DNA of 64,000 nt, from NCBI GenBank assembly GCA_037349495.1, contig CP140200.1, forward strand, positions 124,001 to 188,000, written 5' to 3'. The DNA comes from Lotmaria passim (taxonomy: Eukaryota > Euglenozoa > Kinetoplastea > Trypanosomatida > Trypanosomatidae). Under the pieces are notes generated by a model. The model had not been told where the DNA came from and made no database searches. It saw nothing but the letters and a program-made list of their open reading frames with translations. A program made the translations under genes and the position numbers. Within the stretch, counting starts at the first letter, position 1. Each line of letters begins with the position of its first letter. This document shows, one piece after another, positions 31,438-43,900 of the stretch.

Positions 31438-34400
31438 TTAACGCTTGTACACCGCCGGCGCGCTGCCGCCGGGCGAGTTCAACATGCTGCGCGCGTCTTT
31501 CAGCATCGTGCTAATGCGACCAATCTGCGTCAAAAGCATCGGGTTCGACGCGCCGTCGGACTCCAGCTTGTGCTGCATGCCAGCCAGCGACGGTTCCGTG
31601 TGGGCAATGAAGCGCTTCAAGCTACCGCTGCGCAGCGGTGGGTTCTGCACCTTCATCATCTTCGCCGCCACGTCCAGCATCTGCTTGGCGTTTTTACCCG
31701 ACAGACTACGGATGCCAGCGACGTAGATGGTATGGCAGGGCCCTCCAATGGCGGTGCTCAGCAGCTGGTTCTTGTCGTGCGTATCGAGCAACTTGTCGTA
31801 CTCGTTGACGCTGTCGCCGGCGATGGTGGCGAGAAAAGACGGCATGCAGACGTCCCCGTCCGGCCGCGAGATGCGGAGGATGACGTAGATGTAGCCGACG
31901 CCGCCGTTCTCGCGGACCTCGTTCCGAACCTCCCGCACCTTCGGCTCCACCTGCGCCTCCGTCACCGGGGAAATGTTGGCTCCGTAGGCGACGTTGCCGA
32001 AGAGCGGCGAGGAGGCAAGGTGCAGATCATAGTAGGGAGAGTTGTCCGCAAGCATGTCTTTCACCTTATTGTCCTTCGACACCACCACCGTCCAGAAGGC
32101 CTCGCTGTTCTGCGGCAGCCCGCGCAGGATGACCACGATCGTCTTGACCGCCATGGAGATGCCGACCGTGCTGCCGGACACGTCGTTCGTCAGCAACGCG
32201 GCGTTGTAACCGTTCAAGGCCACCTGGTGCACCTCATCAATCACGGCGGAGCGCAGCATGCCACCCTTCGACATCACCACCTCGCTCGGCGTGTAGTGCT
32301 CGCCGTTCAACGCAATTTCTTTGTCCGTCACAGTCATCGTCATCGCAGCGTCAGCCTCACCGTTCGTCGCCGCCGCCTCGTCGTCCGCGCCGTCGACCAC
32401 CACCACGACGGCACGGATTGGCACCGGGGCACGCCGGTTGCTGTCGCGGCTCTGCTCGGCGCCGGAGTTTGGCGCGGCCGAGGCTGCCTCAGCAACCGGC
32501 TTGTCATCGGTGCGCAGTGCCTCGCTGACCCGCTTCTCGCCAATGTAGAAGGCTGGCGAGTTCTCCTGCGGAAACTTGATAAGTGCGCTGTAGTCATCGT
32601 GCATCACCTGCAGCCGACTCGAGGCCATCTTCAGCCGCTCCCGTTCCTCCTCGGACGTCGCCCTCTCCAACCGCGACTCGTTCGCCGCAATGCTCTTCTT
32701 CGCGTAGTCGAGGAAGTTCTCCACGCTGCCGTCGCGGCTGATGTGGTTCTGCTGCTTCGTCAGCGGCATCAGATCCTCGAGGCTGCTCTTCACCGTTGCA
32801 TTCGTCGCGTGATCGTCGCCGACGCTGACGAGCAGTGCCGTCACGCACGGCCCGCCAAGCGCGTAGGTGTAGAGGGAGCGGGAGTAGTCGGGGTTCCTTG
32901 ACACGGCGCCGCGCACGCCGGCGCCGGAGGGGCCTGAGGTGCACATGAAGGAGGCCACAGACACGTCGCCGTTCTTCTGCACCTGCTTCAGCACCGCCGT
33001 CATAACAATCAGCGCGTCCGCCTCCGTCAGATGCGGCGGGGCGCGGGCCAGGGCCTGGGCCAGCGCTGGCTGCACCTCGTCCGCCTTGCACAGCGTCTTG
33101 TGCTTCGTTTCCGCAATGATCGGGCCAAAGAGCGGGGAGGAGGCAACGGCCAACGGCTTCGGTGTCGAGCTGTCCTCCAACAAGTCACACAGCATCTGGC
33201 GCTTCTGGATGACTACCATGAAGAGCTCAACGACGGTGGACTTGGCCGACGAAGCCGGCTCGCTGAGGCACTTGCTCAGGATGCTCTCCACGCACTTCCA
33301 TGTGTACTGGTTTTTCAGCTCCACGCTCGGCTGCGTCTCGGCCGACACGAGGGCGATGTTGCGGGTGCGGCAGAAGTTGTGACGCAGGGACTTGAGCATG
33401 GCAGACTCTGGCACCATCGTCGGCGTCGCCCGCATCACGACCTCGCTCAGCTCGCCCTGCGGCATCGCCTTGGTGCCGTCAACACACACCGTCAGCTTCA
33501 CCCGTCGCTCAGTCTCTGGCTTGTCGTCTTCGCCTGCCTGCTGCGCCGCACCGGACTTCGTCCCCTTTTCGGCAGGAGTCCGGGTGGCGGTACCATCCCT
33601 GTTAGTGTTATTGGCGGCCGTGGTGACGGGGGACGAGGAATGACCAGCGCCGAACGGGGAGTAGACAACGAGCGGCGTCTCCTCCGGTTTCGCCAGCAGC
33701 TCCTTCGCGTCCTTCAGCATCTGGTTGATCTTCGCCGTCGTCTCGGGCGATGTCTTCGTCCTGGCTTCGGTAGCGCGCTCCGTGTAGTCGACAAAGCGCT
33801 TTACGTTGCCGCTGCGCGTCTGCGTATTCTTGACCTCGCGGAGTTGCTGCGCGCTCGCCACCGCCTTGCCGACGGCCTTCACGGCGTCCTTTTCGGGGAT
33901 GTGCACAATGGCAACGGTACGGCTGGCGCCTCCAATCGCGTTGCCGAGGAGCGGTGCGGGACTGGTTGTGCTGTGCTTCTCGGCCGCCTCCACGTACGCC
34001 ATGCTCGCGTCATCTACGAGGGCGACAAGCATGGAGGAGACGTAGACATCGCGCGTGCCGCTGGAGCTGGTGGAGGGGCGGATCTGCTTGATCTTGTAGG
34101 TGACAACGACGAGACCGCGCTGCTCCGCCTTCTTCGCCGCCAACGCCACCACCGCCGCCGCCTCGTCAGCGGTCTCGACCTTCTTCTCCGACGTGTTCAC
34201 GACACATGGGCCGTAGATCGGGTTGGCGCCGAGCTCCACCTTGACTGGTTTAGCCTTCGCGTCGTCCAGCAGCAAGTCCACGATCTTGTCCGCCTCCGGA
34301 AAGACAACAGCGGAGGCCATCACCTGCGTCACCTGCGCGTCCTCGGCGGCGAAGCTCTCCATCACGGACCTCACCACCGCCGTGATGGCAGGGATGCCGT

Positions 34401-35991
34401 CCTCGTATTTCTGGCTGCCGCACAGGGCTAGCAGGGAGACGTTGTGGCCGCAGTGCGTCTGCTCCACAATGTCGGTCAGCAGGTCCGATTTCTCGATGTC
34501 GACGGAACCGACGGCGACCTCATCCATCGTGTACGTCGTCTCACCGACCTTGACCGTCTTGTCCACCTTATTCGCCACTGACTCGTTTGGGGCAACCGCC
34601 ACAACGTGGACGTTGTCGTTCACCTGTTTCGTGAGGCGGTGCGACGAGGGCATGGCGACAGGGGCGGGGCGCAACTTCGTCTTGTCGCCCTTGGAGCTGC
34701 CGTTGTCAACGACGACGACAGAAGGCGTGACGCCCTTCATGTCCCGTTTCGGCGCCGTCCCGTCCTTGTCCTTCGCCACCGCGTCCACGTTGCGCTGCTT
34801 CGACGGCTCGCTCGACTGCTGTTTCTTCCCATCCTCGGAGTTGCTGGCGGGGAAGTCCTCCGACAGCTTTGACGACGGTGGCGGGATGCTGTAGTCCTTC
34901 TTGCCGCCTGAGCGGCCCATGCCCGACGGGGCTCGCCACAGCCCACCAAAGGAGCCCCCCACGTAGCCGCCAGTGCTGCGGAAGCTGGAGCGACTGGTAG
35001 TGCGGCCCAGTCCGTACATGGAGGCGTAGGTGCTACCCAGTCCCATGCTGTTGTACCGGCCAAGGCCGTACATCGAGCCCATGCCATACATCGAGCCCAT
35101 TCCGTACACCGAACCCATCCCGTACATCGAGCCACCACCCATGCCGTACATCGAGCCGCCCATCATCGGGTTCATGCCATACATCGAGCCGCCCATCATC
35201 GGATTCATGCCGTACATCGATCCGCTCATCGGACCACCCATGCCACTGTAGTACATGGAGCCTGACTGACTGCCGTACATGGAGCCGCCCATGCCTGACT
35301 GACCGCCGTACATCGAACCACCCATGCCCGGTTGAGCCCCGTACATCGAACCACCCATGCCCGGCTGAGCCCCGTACATCGAGCCGCCCATGCCTGACTG
35401 ACCGCCGTACATCGAACCGCCCATGCCCGGCTGAGCCCCGTACATTGAGCCGCCCATGCCACTGTTCACCCCGCCAGGTCCCATCAATCCGTAGCCGGCA
35501 GGTCCCATCGATCCGAAGCCACCGGGGCCCATGCTGCCATAGCCACCCATCGAGTTCGGCTGCGGAACAGCACCAGCCGTTCTGCCGGCACCACCACCAG
35601 TGTTGGTTGCCGCAGCAGCCGCAGCAGCCGAACCAGCTGGCGCGGAGGCGCGGCGGGAGGAAGGGGTCGGCGCTTTGTTCAGCACCGCCGGAGACGCCGC
35701 CTTCGCCGCGGCACTCGGCGACTTCGCTGGTGCGCCACGGCTAGCTGGAGATGTAGCCGTGGTCGCCGTAGTCGCCGCGGCAGGCTTTGAGGCCTTTGGC
35801 GCGGCTGCCGTGCTTACCCCGTGCCCACTACCCTGCCGTGGCAGACGTGGGCTGGAGGAGGACGATGACGACCTGTGCGTGCTGCTTTTTCGGGACGACG
35901 AGGCACGGTCCTTGCCACCAGACTTCATCGAAGATGAGGAGTGGTGGTGGCTGGACTTCTTTGAGCCCTTGTCCTTGCTGGAGGAAGCCAT
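31438..35991 (-). CDS. GSMYG-array protein with three tandem degenerate kinesin-like motor domains
   Basis: 1517 residues from the ATG at 35991 (MASSSKDKGSKK). The frame runs on to 36213, but those residues are tract-derived; the chosen start matches the MASS-Ser/Lys start at 20453-23161 and has a CAG directly before it. Residues 1-55 are Ser/Lys/His-rich and 56-145 Ala/Pro/Ser-rich. Residues 148-345 are the array with 13 S-M-Y-G motifs. Pseudo-motors lie at 460-778 (Y-T-M-D-E-V, C-G-H-N-V-S-L-L, V-D-L-L-L, A-N-P-I-Y-G-P, V-Y-V-S-S-M-L, A-I-G-G-A-S-R-T, T-R-S-G-N-V-K-R-F), at 829-1150 (C-D-L-L, A-S-S-P-L-F-G-P, V-L-K-Q-V, Y-A-L-G-G-P-C-V-T) and at 1193-1517 (N-G-Y-N-A-A-L-L, A-S-S-P-L-F-G, L-L-S-T-A-I-G-G-P-C-H-T, P-L-R-S-G-S-L-K-R-F). 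None has a Walker A lysine. Domain 2 has lost the G-[HY]-N block (R-T-R-N-I-A-L-V instead). Likely a bead-like scaffold. Confidence 0.95.
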   Translation of the reverse strand: MASSSKDKGSKKSSHHHSSSSMKSGGKDRASSSRKSSTHRSSSSSSSPRLPRQGSGHGVSTAAAPKASKPAAATTATTATSPASRGAPAKSPSAAAKAASPAVLNKAPTPSSRRASAPAGSAAAAAAATNTGGGAGRTAGAVPQPNSMGGYGSMGPGGFGSMGPAGYGLMGPGGVNSGMGGSMYGAQPGMGGSMYGGQSGMGGSMYGAQPGMGGSMYGAQPGMGGSMYGGQSGMGGSMYGSQSGSMYYSGMGGPMSGSMYGMNPMMGGSMYGMNPMMGGSMYGMGGGSMYGMGSVYGMGSMYGMGSMYGLGRYNSMGLGSTYASMYGLGRTTSRSSFRSTGGYVGGSFGGLWRAPSGMGRSGGKKDYSIPPPSSKLSEDFPASNSEDGKKQQSSEPSKQRNVDAVAKDKDGTAPKRDMKGVTPSVVVVDNGSSKGDKTKLRPAPVAMPSSHRLTKQVNDNVHVVAVAPNESVANKVDKTVKVGETTYTMDEVAVGSVDIEKSDLLTDIVEQTHCGHNVSLLALCGSQKYEDGIPAITAVVRSVMESFAAEDAQVTQVMASAVVFPEADKIVDLLLDDAKAKPVKVELGANPIYGPCVVNTSEKKVETADEAAAVVALAAKKAEQRGLVVVTYKIKQIRPSTSSSGTRDVYVSSMLVALVDDASMAYVEAAEKHSTTSPAPLLGNAIGGASRTVAIVHIPEKDAVKAVGKAVASAQQLREVKNTQTRSGNVKRFVDYTERATEARTKTSPETTAKINQMLKDAKELLAKPEETPLVVYSPFGAGHSSSPVTTAANNTNRDGTATRTPAEKGTKSGAAQQAGEDDKPETERRVKLTVCVDGTKAMPQGELSEVVMRATPTMVPESAMLKSLRHNFCRTRNIALVSAETQPSVELKNQYTWKCVESILSKCLSEPASSAKSTVVELFMVVIQKRQMLCDLLEDSSTPKPLAVASSPLFGPIIAETKHKTLCKADEVQPALAQALARAPPHLTEADALIVMTAVLKQVQKNGDVSVASFMCTSGPSGAGVRGAVSRNPDYSRSLYTYALGGPCVTALLVSVGDDHATNATVKSSLEDLMPLTKQQNHISRDGSVENFLDYAKKSIAANESRLERATSEEERERLKMASSRLQVMHDDYSALIKFPQENSPAFYIGEKRVSEALRTDDKPVAEAASAAPNSGAEQSRDSNRRAPVPIRAVVVVVDGADDEAAATNGEADAAMTMTVTDKEIALNGEHYTPSEVVMSKGGMLRSAVIDEVHQVALNGYNAALLTNDVSGSTVGISMAVKTIVVILRGLPQNSEAFWTVVVSKDNKVKDMLADNSPYYDLHLASSPLFGNVAYGANISPVTEAQVEPKVREVRNEVRENGGVGYIYVILRISRPDGDVCMPSFLATIAGDSVNEYDKLLDTHDKNQLLSTAIGGPCHTIYVAGIRSLSGKNAKQMLDVAAKMMKVQNPPLRSGSLKRFIAHTEPSLAGMQHKLESDGASNPMLLTQIGRISTMLKDARSMLNSPGGSAPAVYKR
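34957..35550 (-). repeat. GSMYG-coding low-complexity array
   Basis: Thirteen S-M-Y-G motifs, with alternating G-M-G-G-S-M-Y-G-[AG]-Q-[PS] units in the 5' half and N-P-M-M-G-G-S-M-Y-G-M units in the 3' half. Very close in DNA to part of the array at 21899-22504. Confidence 0.92.
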
Positions 35992-37927
35992 CTGTTTCTT
36001 TTTATTGTCTGCTTTCCTTTTTTTTTTTCTTTCTTCTCTTCCTTGGCGCGGTGCCTTGACGGAAAAAAAAAAATGACTAAATAAACGGATGTCGCAAAAA
36101 GGGCTTACAAGAGAAAAAGAAAACGAAAACAGTGGGACACGCCTGAAAGAAGAAAAGCAACTGGGGGAGGGGTCGCCGCTGTCCAAACGCGTAAATAAGC
36201 AAAACCTCAACAAAAAAAAAAGTAACGATGAAAAGAGAAAAACACGTGAGACTCAAAAAGAAAAAAAAAGACAAAGCGAACGAAATCACAAAACCTCGAG
36301 AAAAAAAAAACAAAGAAGCTTGAGTCCGTAGCTAATATATAGGAAAGCAAAGTGGAGAAGCACAGACGAGGTGAAACAAGCGCGTGGTCTCCTCTTGCCT
36401 TCTTCCTGTCACTTTCTTTCTCTGCTGCGTTCTTTTCGATGTGTGCGCGCGCGCCGATCCTCGATAAGTCAGATGAAAGAGAATACTGGAAAGAAAATGA
36501 AAAAAAAAAAAGAAGGCGACCTACACTGAGAAAGAGAGGATCAAAAGACGAGGTGTCTAACGGGGATAGCTGCAAACAAACAAACAAAAACACTGAAGAG
36601 TCTTCTCGCGAGTTGCGACACGTATCCACCTCGGCAAACACAAAAACACGCAAACGTTAAGACAGAAAACAAAAAGAAGAAAAGACTATGTGGTGCACAA
36701 GTGCTTTTCATCGTAATAGTATAAACATGAATTTGGGTAAGTTAGCAAAGTTAATGTAGAGCAGTAGAGAAAAGAGTGTATATATATATACGTGTGTGTG
36801 TGTATATATGTTAGACAGTGAAAAAAAAAAAAGAAGAGGAAAGAGAGGTGTAGTAGAAATAAAAGCTAACTATTATTAGTGAGGAGAGCACAACCAACGC
36901 TACAAACCCCATAAACTGCCCAACCCAGGCGCTGCTGCTTATCAAACATGAGAGAGAGAAAGCGACAGCGTCCTTCGGATCTGCAGCGTGAATACCAGCT
37001 GGACGAATACCTGCAGCGGCGCACGCCTTTCACCTGGAAATACGTGCAAAGGGCGTATCCTACACAAGCAACACTAAGGGGGGGGCAAAAAAAAAAAAAA
37101 GAAGAAGATGCAAGGTGCTCATTCCGTGGATTCGTTCTTCTGTTCTCTTCTTTCATTTTCTCTTTTTTCTTTCTTTGGAAAACCAACTGCTTTCCTATCG
37201 CTGGACCTCCTACGTTTGTTTCATGATTCCAGATGCTCGATACTTCTTGTCTGTTATTTGCTTGTTTTCCTCTCTTTTTTTTTTCCCCCATTTATGGCTA
37301 TTAAACAGAACGAAGCAGAAAACAGGAGGAGAAAGACCCCCCAAAGAAAAAAAATTCACGTCGACAATAAGGCGAGCCTAACAAGTTTAAGTAAAGTCAG
37401 CACTCTTAAAAAAAAAAAAAGAAAAAAGACGGAGAAACGAGTGAAAGAAGAAAGCACGTACAAAAAAAAAAAAGACCTAACACAACTGTGACAACTGGGA
37501 ACAGACACGCAAAGCTGCACACGAACAAATACACAAGCAAACAAAAAAAAAAAAGGAGTTTTCACGGGTTAAGAAAAAGACTTAAAAGGAAAAAGGCGTT
37601 GAAGGGTGCGTTCGAATAGCTGCTAAACAAGAAGGAAAGCAATAAATGAAAAAGGTACGTAAAAAAAAAAGCAGGAAGAACTTCGTCTGTTTGTCTGTAT
37701 GTATGGACTTTTGTAAGAAAGAAAGAAGAGAAAAAGAAAATGATGCGAGGATCTGCAAAAGTCGGCGACGTCAACATCCATCTAAGAGAGAAAAAAAAAA
37801 GCTGAAGAGGAAGAGCACAAGCAGAGCTCGTTGGATCTCCATCGTTTGGCTCTACTCAGCCTTCTTTCCATTTAGCTGCCCCGCCGCACATCCAACCGTC
37901 GCCACAGCTGCTGTTGACAGGCACTGC
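35992..37927. other. Intergenic region, A-rich, no supported gene
   Basis: About 1.9 kb with a TA/GT microsatellite at 36779-36808 and many A10-A14 runs. A minus-strand T11 tract (36073-36063) with a CAG abutting the ATG at 35991 marks the likely 5' processing zone, though several other AGs lie between. No RNA gene seen. Confidence 0.7.
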
Positions 37928-40900
37928 TCAACTGCACAAAAAGGCGCGAGGCTTGCACGTATCGGGTGAGTTCAGCATCTCTTCCGCCTCCGCTTTGACT
38001 TCATGCCAGTTCCACGGCACAGGAACCGTCGTCGTGGACGGCTCTCCTTCTGACGACTCGTGGCCCTCTTCCAGCTTCTGCTTCGCACGCTCGGCGATGT
38101 CGACCGCACTCGATTTCGTCGGGACTTGACATGATACATGCATGAGGCGTGCGCCAAACTTCATCATCGTCGCGGCCTCCGCGGCGTCTGCGCTGCCTGT
38201 GAGGCCCACCAAGCCGTAGGTAAAGCTCTCCCCTCCAAGCGCCTGCGCCAGCAAGCAGCCTCGCCAGGCCGCCACTCGCGGGTCGTCGGACGACGGCGCC
38301 GCCAACGCCGCATCACGCAGGTCCAGCATTTCGTTAAAAACGTCGCACGCGCAGACGCCGTTGCTCGTCTCGACCGTGCTGATCACCGAAAAGAGTGAGC
38401 TCATCAGCACGTCCTGTACGTTGCCGTTGGCGGCGCGTGATACCTGCTTCAGCACGATGACCACCACCAGCGTTGCCTTTAGGTACGAGCAGGCCTTCTG
38501 AGCATCTTTTAGGGTGAGGTAGACGTCGCCGATGCGGTTCAGCGAGGAGAAGCGGGCGCCGTTGACGCACGAACCAAAAAACGGCGAGTACGCGACCTGC
38601 AGCGGGTAGAACTGCGTCTCCGCACTGAACAGGTCCTTCACCATCGCACGCTGGCTGCTGCCGCCCTCCCCTCCTGCAGCCGGAAAGTGGGCAGCTGTGA
38701 TGGACATGAAGAGGGTAGTGTTGACGCCGCGCCCGTTGTCGCCCGTGTTGCGGATGAAGGCGCTCACGAGCCTCGACAGCAGCGCGGCGCCTGCATTGCT
38801 GCCGACGCCGTCCGCGATGATGAGGGCGGTATTGCAGCCCTGCTGTACGCGCTGGACAATGGAGGAAATCAGACTTGGCCGCAACACGGAGGAATTGCTC
38901 GCCCGCAGCACCACCTCCGAGAACGGGTAGCTGGTGCCCGCCACGCGCACAGTGTTTGTCTCGGCGCGGGCATCGACGGTGGGTGTCCCGCTCTTGCCCG
39001 CCGCGGTGACGACGGCCGTGACACGGCAGCATGCACCGCTGTCGCCCAGCACAGCGGATACGTCGCCCGCCCCATTCTGCATCCGCTGGAAGCTGCAGCG
39101 GTTTGCGTTGTTCTGCGACACCACTGAGACGCCATCGTCGTCAAAGGGAAAGATGACAATCGGTGCGAACGGGTCGCTCATCATCTTCGCGAGCTGCCGC
39201 ACCACGTGCTCCGTGTTCGCGCGTGCCTGTGCTGTGGTGGTGGGACGCGCCAGCACGTCCTGCTGTTCCTGCAGGCACTTACGCAGACTGCCGACCGGAA
39301 CCGGCTGCGCCGTGCCGTAGCGAACGCCCTGGCTTAACCGCAACGCCTCCACGCAGTGCACGTTCGCCGACGAGTCGAGAGTGGTGAGGCACAGCAAGTG
39401 GCAGGGCCCACGCAGGGCGTAGTGGTAGAGCGAGGGCGGCGCACCGCCTTTCGGGTCCATCGCCAAGACGTCGCGCAACGCCGGCAGGTCTTTGCCAATG
39501 CGTACGCCAAACGCAGAGATGGAGGAAAAGAAGATGTCGTTGTCCGTCACATTCTTCAGCACCACACTTGCGATGATGATGGTGCCGCTCGGGTACTCGC
39601 CGGCGAGGCCGTTCAGCGCATCCAGCCCACTGCGAAACACACATTGGCACTCCTGCTGGTTGCCGGCCCGCATCACGGTCGTGTTGCGCACCACTGGGCC
39701 GAAGAGGGGGTTCGCCGCGAGCGCCACCTTCGCTGGCAGCTTCACCGCCTCACCCGTCGTGCCGGCATCCTCGCTGTCCTGCAAGAAGTCGTAGAGCACG
39801 GTGCGGTCCTGCACGGCGCACATGCGTATGTGCAGCTCGCTGCCATCCTTCCACGAAGTGCCGTCGCCGTCACTGGGAAAGGCGGAGTTCAGCACCAACG
39901 CGGTAAAACAGCGCCAGAGCGGCTGCGTCCGCACGTGCAGGTCGGGTGCGCTGCCGCCGCCGTCCACGAGACCGAGGATGGCGCAGCTGCGCGCCGCACA
40001 GGCGTCCGCGCGCTGCTGCTGCATCGCCTCACAGTTTTCCGTGAAAAGGTACTTCACATCGGACTGTGCGGAGTTGTAGAAGAGAACGCCGTCAGTTTCG
40101 AAGCGTTCTTTCGTCGGCGCCCACTCCAGCTCCACGCCCGTCGCTTGCACCTCCATCGCCGCCGAGCCGCCCAGCTCCAGACCCAGTACCCAGTGCGGGT
40201 GACTACTGGCGCCGCCGGCCGCAGTCGTCTCCGCTGCACCATCCGCACCAGCGTTGCCGCTGTCTCTGCCAGACGGCAGGCCGTCGTGTGAGACGGAGGC
40301 ACCGGTCCCTGTGCTGTCCTCCTTCCGCTGCGGCTGGCCTTTTTTCGTGTTAATATTGCCGTTGCGAGCAAGTCCGGCCGCTGCTGCTGAAACGACGTCT
40401 GGTCGCACTGGCGCGATGGCCGATGGCACGGCGCCTGTGCTCCTCTCGCGGGCATCAGGAGGCGGCTCTGCGACAGATTGAGGGCCAGTTTTCACGTCCA
40501 CACCTCCGCGTTGCCGTTGCTGCGGCTGCTGTTGATGTTGAGGAGAAATAGGGACGGCCGTGGCTTGCTCGGTGAGGTAAGCCTTTGGGAAGACGGTCGA
40601 GCCTGGCGCCAGAAGAGGGATGATGTCGTCGAGTATGCCCATGATGCGGCGCTCTGTTCGCGCAAAATCGGCTTGCTGCGCCGCGGGTGCCGCCGTCGCC
40701 TTCAGCCGCTGCTTCTCTAACCCGCTTTTCGTGCGCCGCACAAAGTCCCTCACGCTGCCGGACTGGCACGTCGCCTTGGACAGCCGCGGCACGTCCCTGT
40801 CGACGATGGTCATGGCGGAGTCGGAATCCTCCTGGTTGTTCAGCGACGTGAGAAAGACGCTTGCGGCGGGACCGGACAGCAGGCCGTAGTGGAGGCGCAG

Positions 40901-43900
40901 TACACCAGGGTGCAGTGGGGTGCCGTCCTGCTCGCTGGACGCACTCTGCCCGTTCGATAAGACGCGCTGGCACATCGTCGCGTGTGAGCCGAAGACGGAG
41001 ACGCTCAACGAGGAGACGAAGGTGTCGTCGCCGGTACTGAAGAGGTTGATGAGCAGCACGTGCAGAAAAGCGTCCGGCGTCCACGACTGCGCGGCGGTCG
41101 GCGCCACGGCGATGAGGAGCTCTCGCAGCATGTCCTGTGACGTGACGGAGTGTAGCGTGGACGTGTACACGGCGGCGCCGAACAGCGGCGAGGTGGCGAC
41201 CTGCAGCGGCACAATGGTCGCTCCGGGCTCCATCAAGTCGAGCGCTTCCCCGCTTCCATGGACGACCGAGAAGGCGATGCGGACGTCGCGCCGCTGTACG
41301 TTTGGCTTGTTCAGCGCCCGGTCGATCGCCTCGGCCAGCACGTACCAGACCGAGCTGGAGAAGACGTTGGAGCTGCGGCCGTCAAAGGAGACAAGGGCGA
41401 CGTTGTAGCCGCTCGTAAAAAGGGTGCAAAGCGCGGAGGTGTAGGTGGCGATGGGGAGGGCGTGTAGCGGGGGCAGAGTTTGCCGTGGCCGCAATTCGTC
41501 GACGTGGAAAACGGCGCCGTCCGCCAGCCGTACAAGCCCGCTGTCGGTCCCGCTGACCAGCTCGTACCCGCAGGCCTTCTTGGCGCTGCGCACCGCCACC
41601 GTGTGCACTCGGCAGTCGCCGAACATTTCCAGCGCCTCGCGGGTGTTGGGGATGTGAATGCTGTGGTGGCTGGACGGGGTGTTCTGCACCAGCACACCGC
41701 TGCTGCTCACACCGACCGCAGCGAGGCCGTTCTCTGCCTCCTCGCGGGAAGCAATGCGGTCCGGATAGAAAGGAATCGCGCAGTCCGCCGGGTCGCGCAG
41801 GAGACAAGTCATGTCACGGAGAATGTCGTTTCGCAAGTTTTGACGCTGCTGCTTGCGCAGGCGTTCGAGGGCGTCGGCGTTGTCCGCCTGTGCCGCCGCC
41901 TCTGCTGCGGCCTTGCGCAACGTGTTCATGTAGCGACGCACGTTGCCGCTTACGAAGCCGTTGTTCGGCAGCGTGCAGGCGTCCGCGCAGAAAGCGGCGT
42001 AAGCGGCAGCGCGGTCGCCGCCGTCTCGCACGCACGCAGCTACCACGGTGAAGCAGCCGTCGCCGACGCGGCGAAAAAGACTGCGTTGCAGCGTCGTGGC
42101 AGCACTGCGATCGCGCAAGAAGCCCACCGCGCCGTCCGGCGCGCGGGAGACGTAGATGAGTAGCGACGACAGCGTCAGCGTGCGGCGGTCCTCGGAATCT
42201 GTCATGTTGTTCAACTGCCGGAGTGCGACGTAGACGCAAATCACCTCCTTCGCCTTCTCCGCCTCCTCTGGTGACTTCGCCAGCCACGCTTGCACCGGCT
42301 GCAGCAGTGTCTTGATCTGGTTGCCGCTGCGAACGCTCTGGAACATCGTGTTGTCACACCAGCTGCTCAAGAGCGGGCTCGCGATCGGTCGCGTCGGCGT
42401 CACAGCGCCGAGGCCCTTCTCGCGGTTCACAATTAGGTCCTTGGTGAGCATGCCGCGCTGGATAAGGGCAATGGAAACCTCCATCTTGAAGTAGAAGGCG
42501 TTCCCGCCCATTGCCGTGCCACGTTGCCGACCATCCTCCTTCACCTGGGTCTGCCGCCGCACCATGGAGGCGAGTAGCAGGCCGAGCGTGTCCTCCACCG
42601 CCTTGCACCCCGTTGGGCCGCACCCAGCAGCGACGGAGAGCAGCAAGGCAGCGCAGTGCCCGTCCTGCACGGCCTCCGCCACCTCGCGCAGCAGCGAGGC
42701 GTGGATGCCCATCTCACTGCCCGGCACAGCGACCGCCTCATCCACCGTAACCGTCGTTGTCCCCGCCACCAACTTCCCCGTCGCGGTTGGCCGCAGCGTC
42801 ACCCGCGTCCCGTCTCGTGCCACGGCGAGCGGCTGCGCTGCGTCCTTCACCAGCAGCAGTGTCAGCGCCCGCCGCGCTCCAATCACGGAGGCGCTGTGAC
42901 CATTGCGGCGGAAGCGCATGGAGGAACGCAGACGCCCGTCGCCGCCCCGCTGCGGCTGTGGCTGCACTGCCGACGCAGATGCCACCGTAAACTCAACTTG
43001 GCTCATTGCCATCAAGCTGGACTCCTCCACATCGGGCTTCACGGCTTGTTGTTGCGAGGGATTCGTGCATTCCACGGTGCGCTCCACCGGCATGGCTTCG
43101 CTGCGGCCGTCGTCACTAGCGCTGTCCTGCGCCCCCTCCGTGAACTCATCCCCCATTTCGCGGTTCGAGTCTCCGCCCGGCAGCCAGAGACTTCCGGCGC
43201 TGCAGGAAGCGTTGTCGATCGTGCATGGCAGATGGCTGACAGACACAAAGTGACGACTATCGTTGTCGGACAGATCGAGATCGGGCGTGAGACCATCCTC
43301 CATTAGAGGGATCGCCTTCTGCGCTGGGGCGGCGCTTAACTCGAGCGGCGGCGGCAACTCCCGCTTCACTGCCGGTTTCGGCTGCGGTTTCGGCTGCGGT
43401 TTCGGCTGTGGCTTCAGTGCCGGTTCCGGCTGCGGTTCCGGCTGTGGCTTCACTGCCAGTTTCGGCTGCGACGGATAGGTTGGGCGCGAGCTGGCAGTAC
43501 TTTTACAACTAGGATGCGACGGCATCGGGTACAGCTCATTCGGCAAACCGCCGCTTCCGTGTTCGGATGGCCCGGGGCTGGGTGTCCACAAACGGTTGAG
43601 CGGACAACCCTTCACCGTGGCGTCCGACTGGGCCAAGGGCCACAGTGTTGGGGTGAACGCCTTGACCACCGACTCACTGGACTGAAACAGTGTGTTGCTT
43701 TTGAAGAAGTCGCCCACGGACGGTGACTGACTGCGGGCTAAGGAAGAGTAAGACGTCTGCGCAGCGGCGGCCGCGGCGGACGAGCGCTGCGTGACGGCCT
43801 GCATCTGCGACGTATCTTCTTTGCCCTCCGTCTCCTCGTTTTTCACAGCGTCCGTCTGCTCCCTGTCCGCCTCCGCCTCGTTTGCTATGCCGGTCTTATT

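Noticed and set aside
35992-36213. 74-residue N-terminal extension of the gene at 31438-35991
   Set aside because: Phe/Ser/Lys string from homopolymer tracts. The internal MASSSKDK start matches the MASS-type start of the paralogue at 20453-23161.
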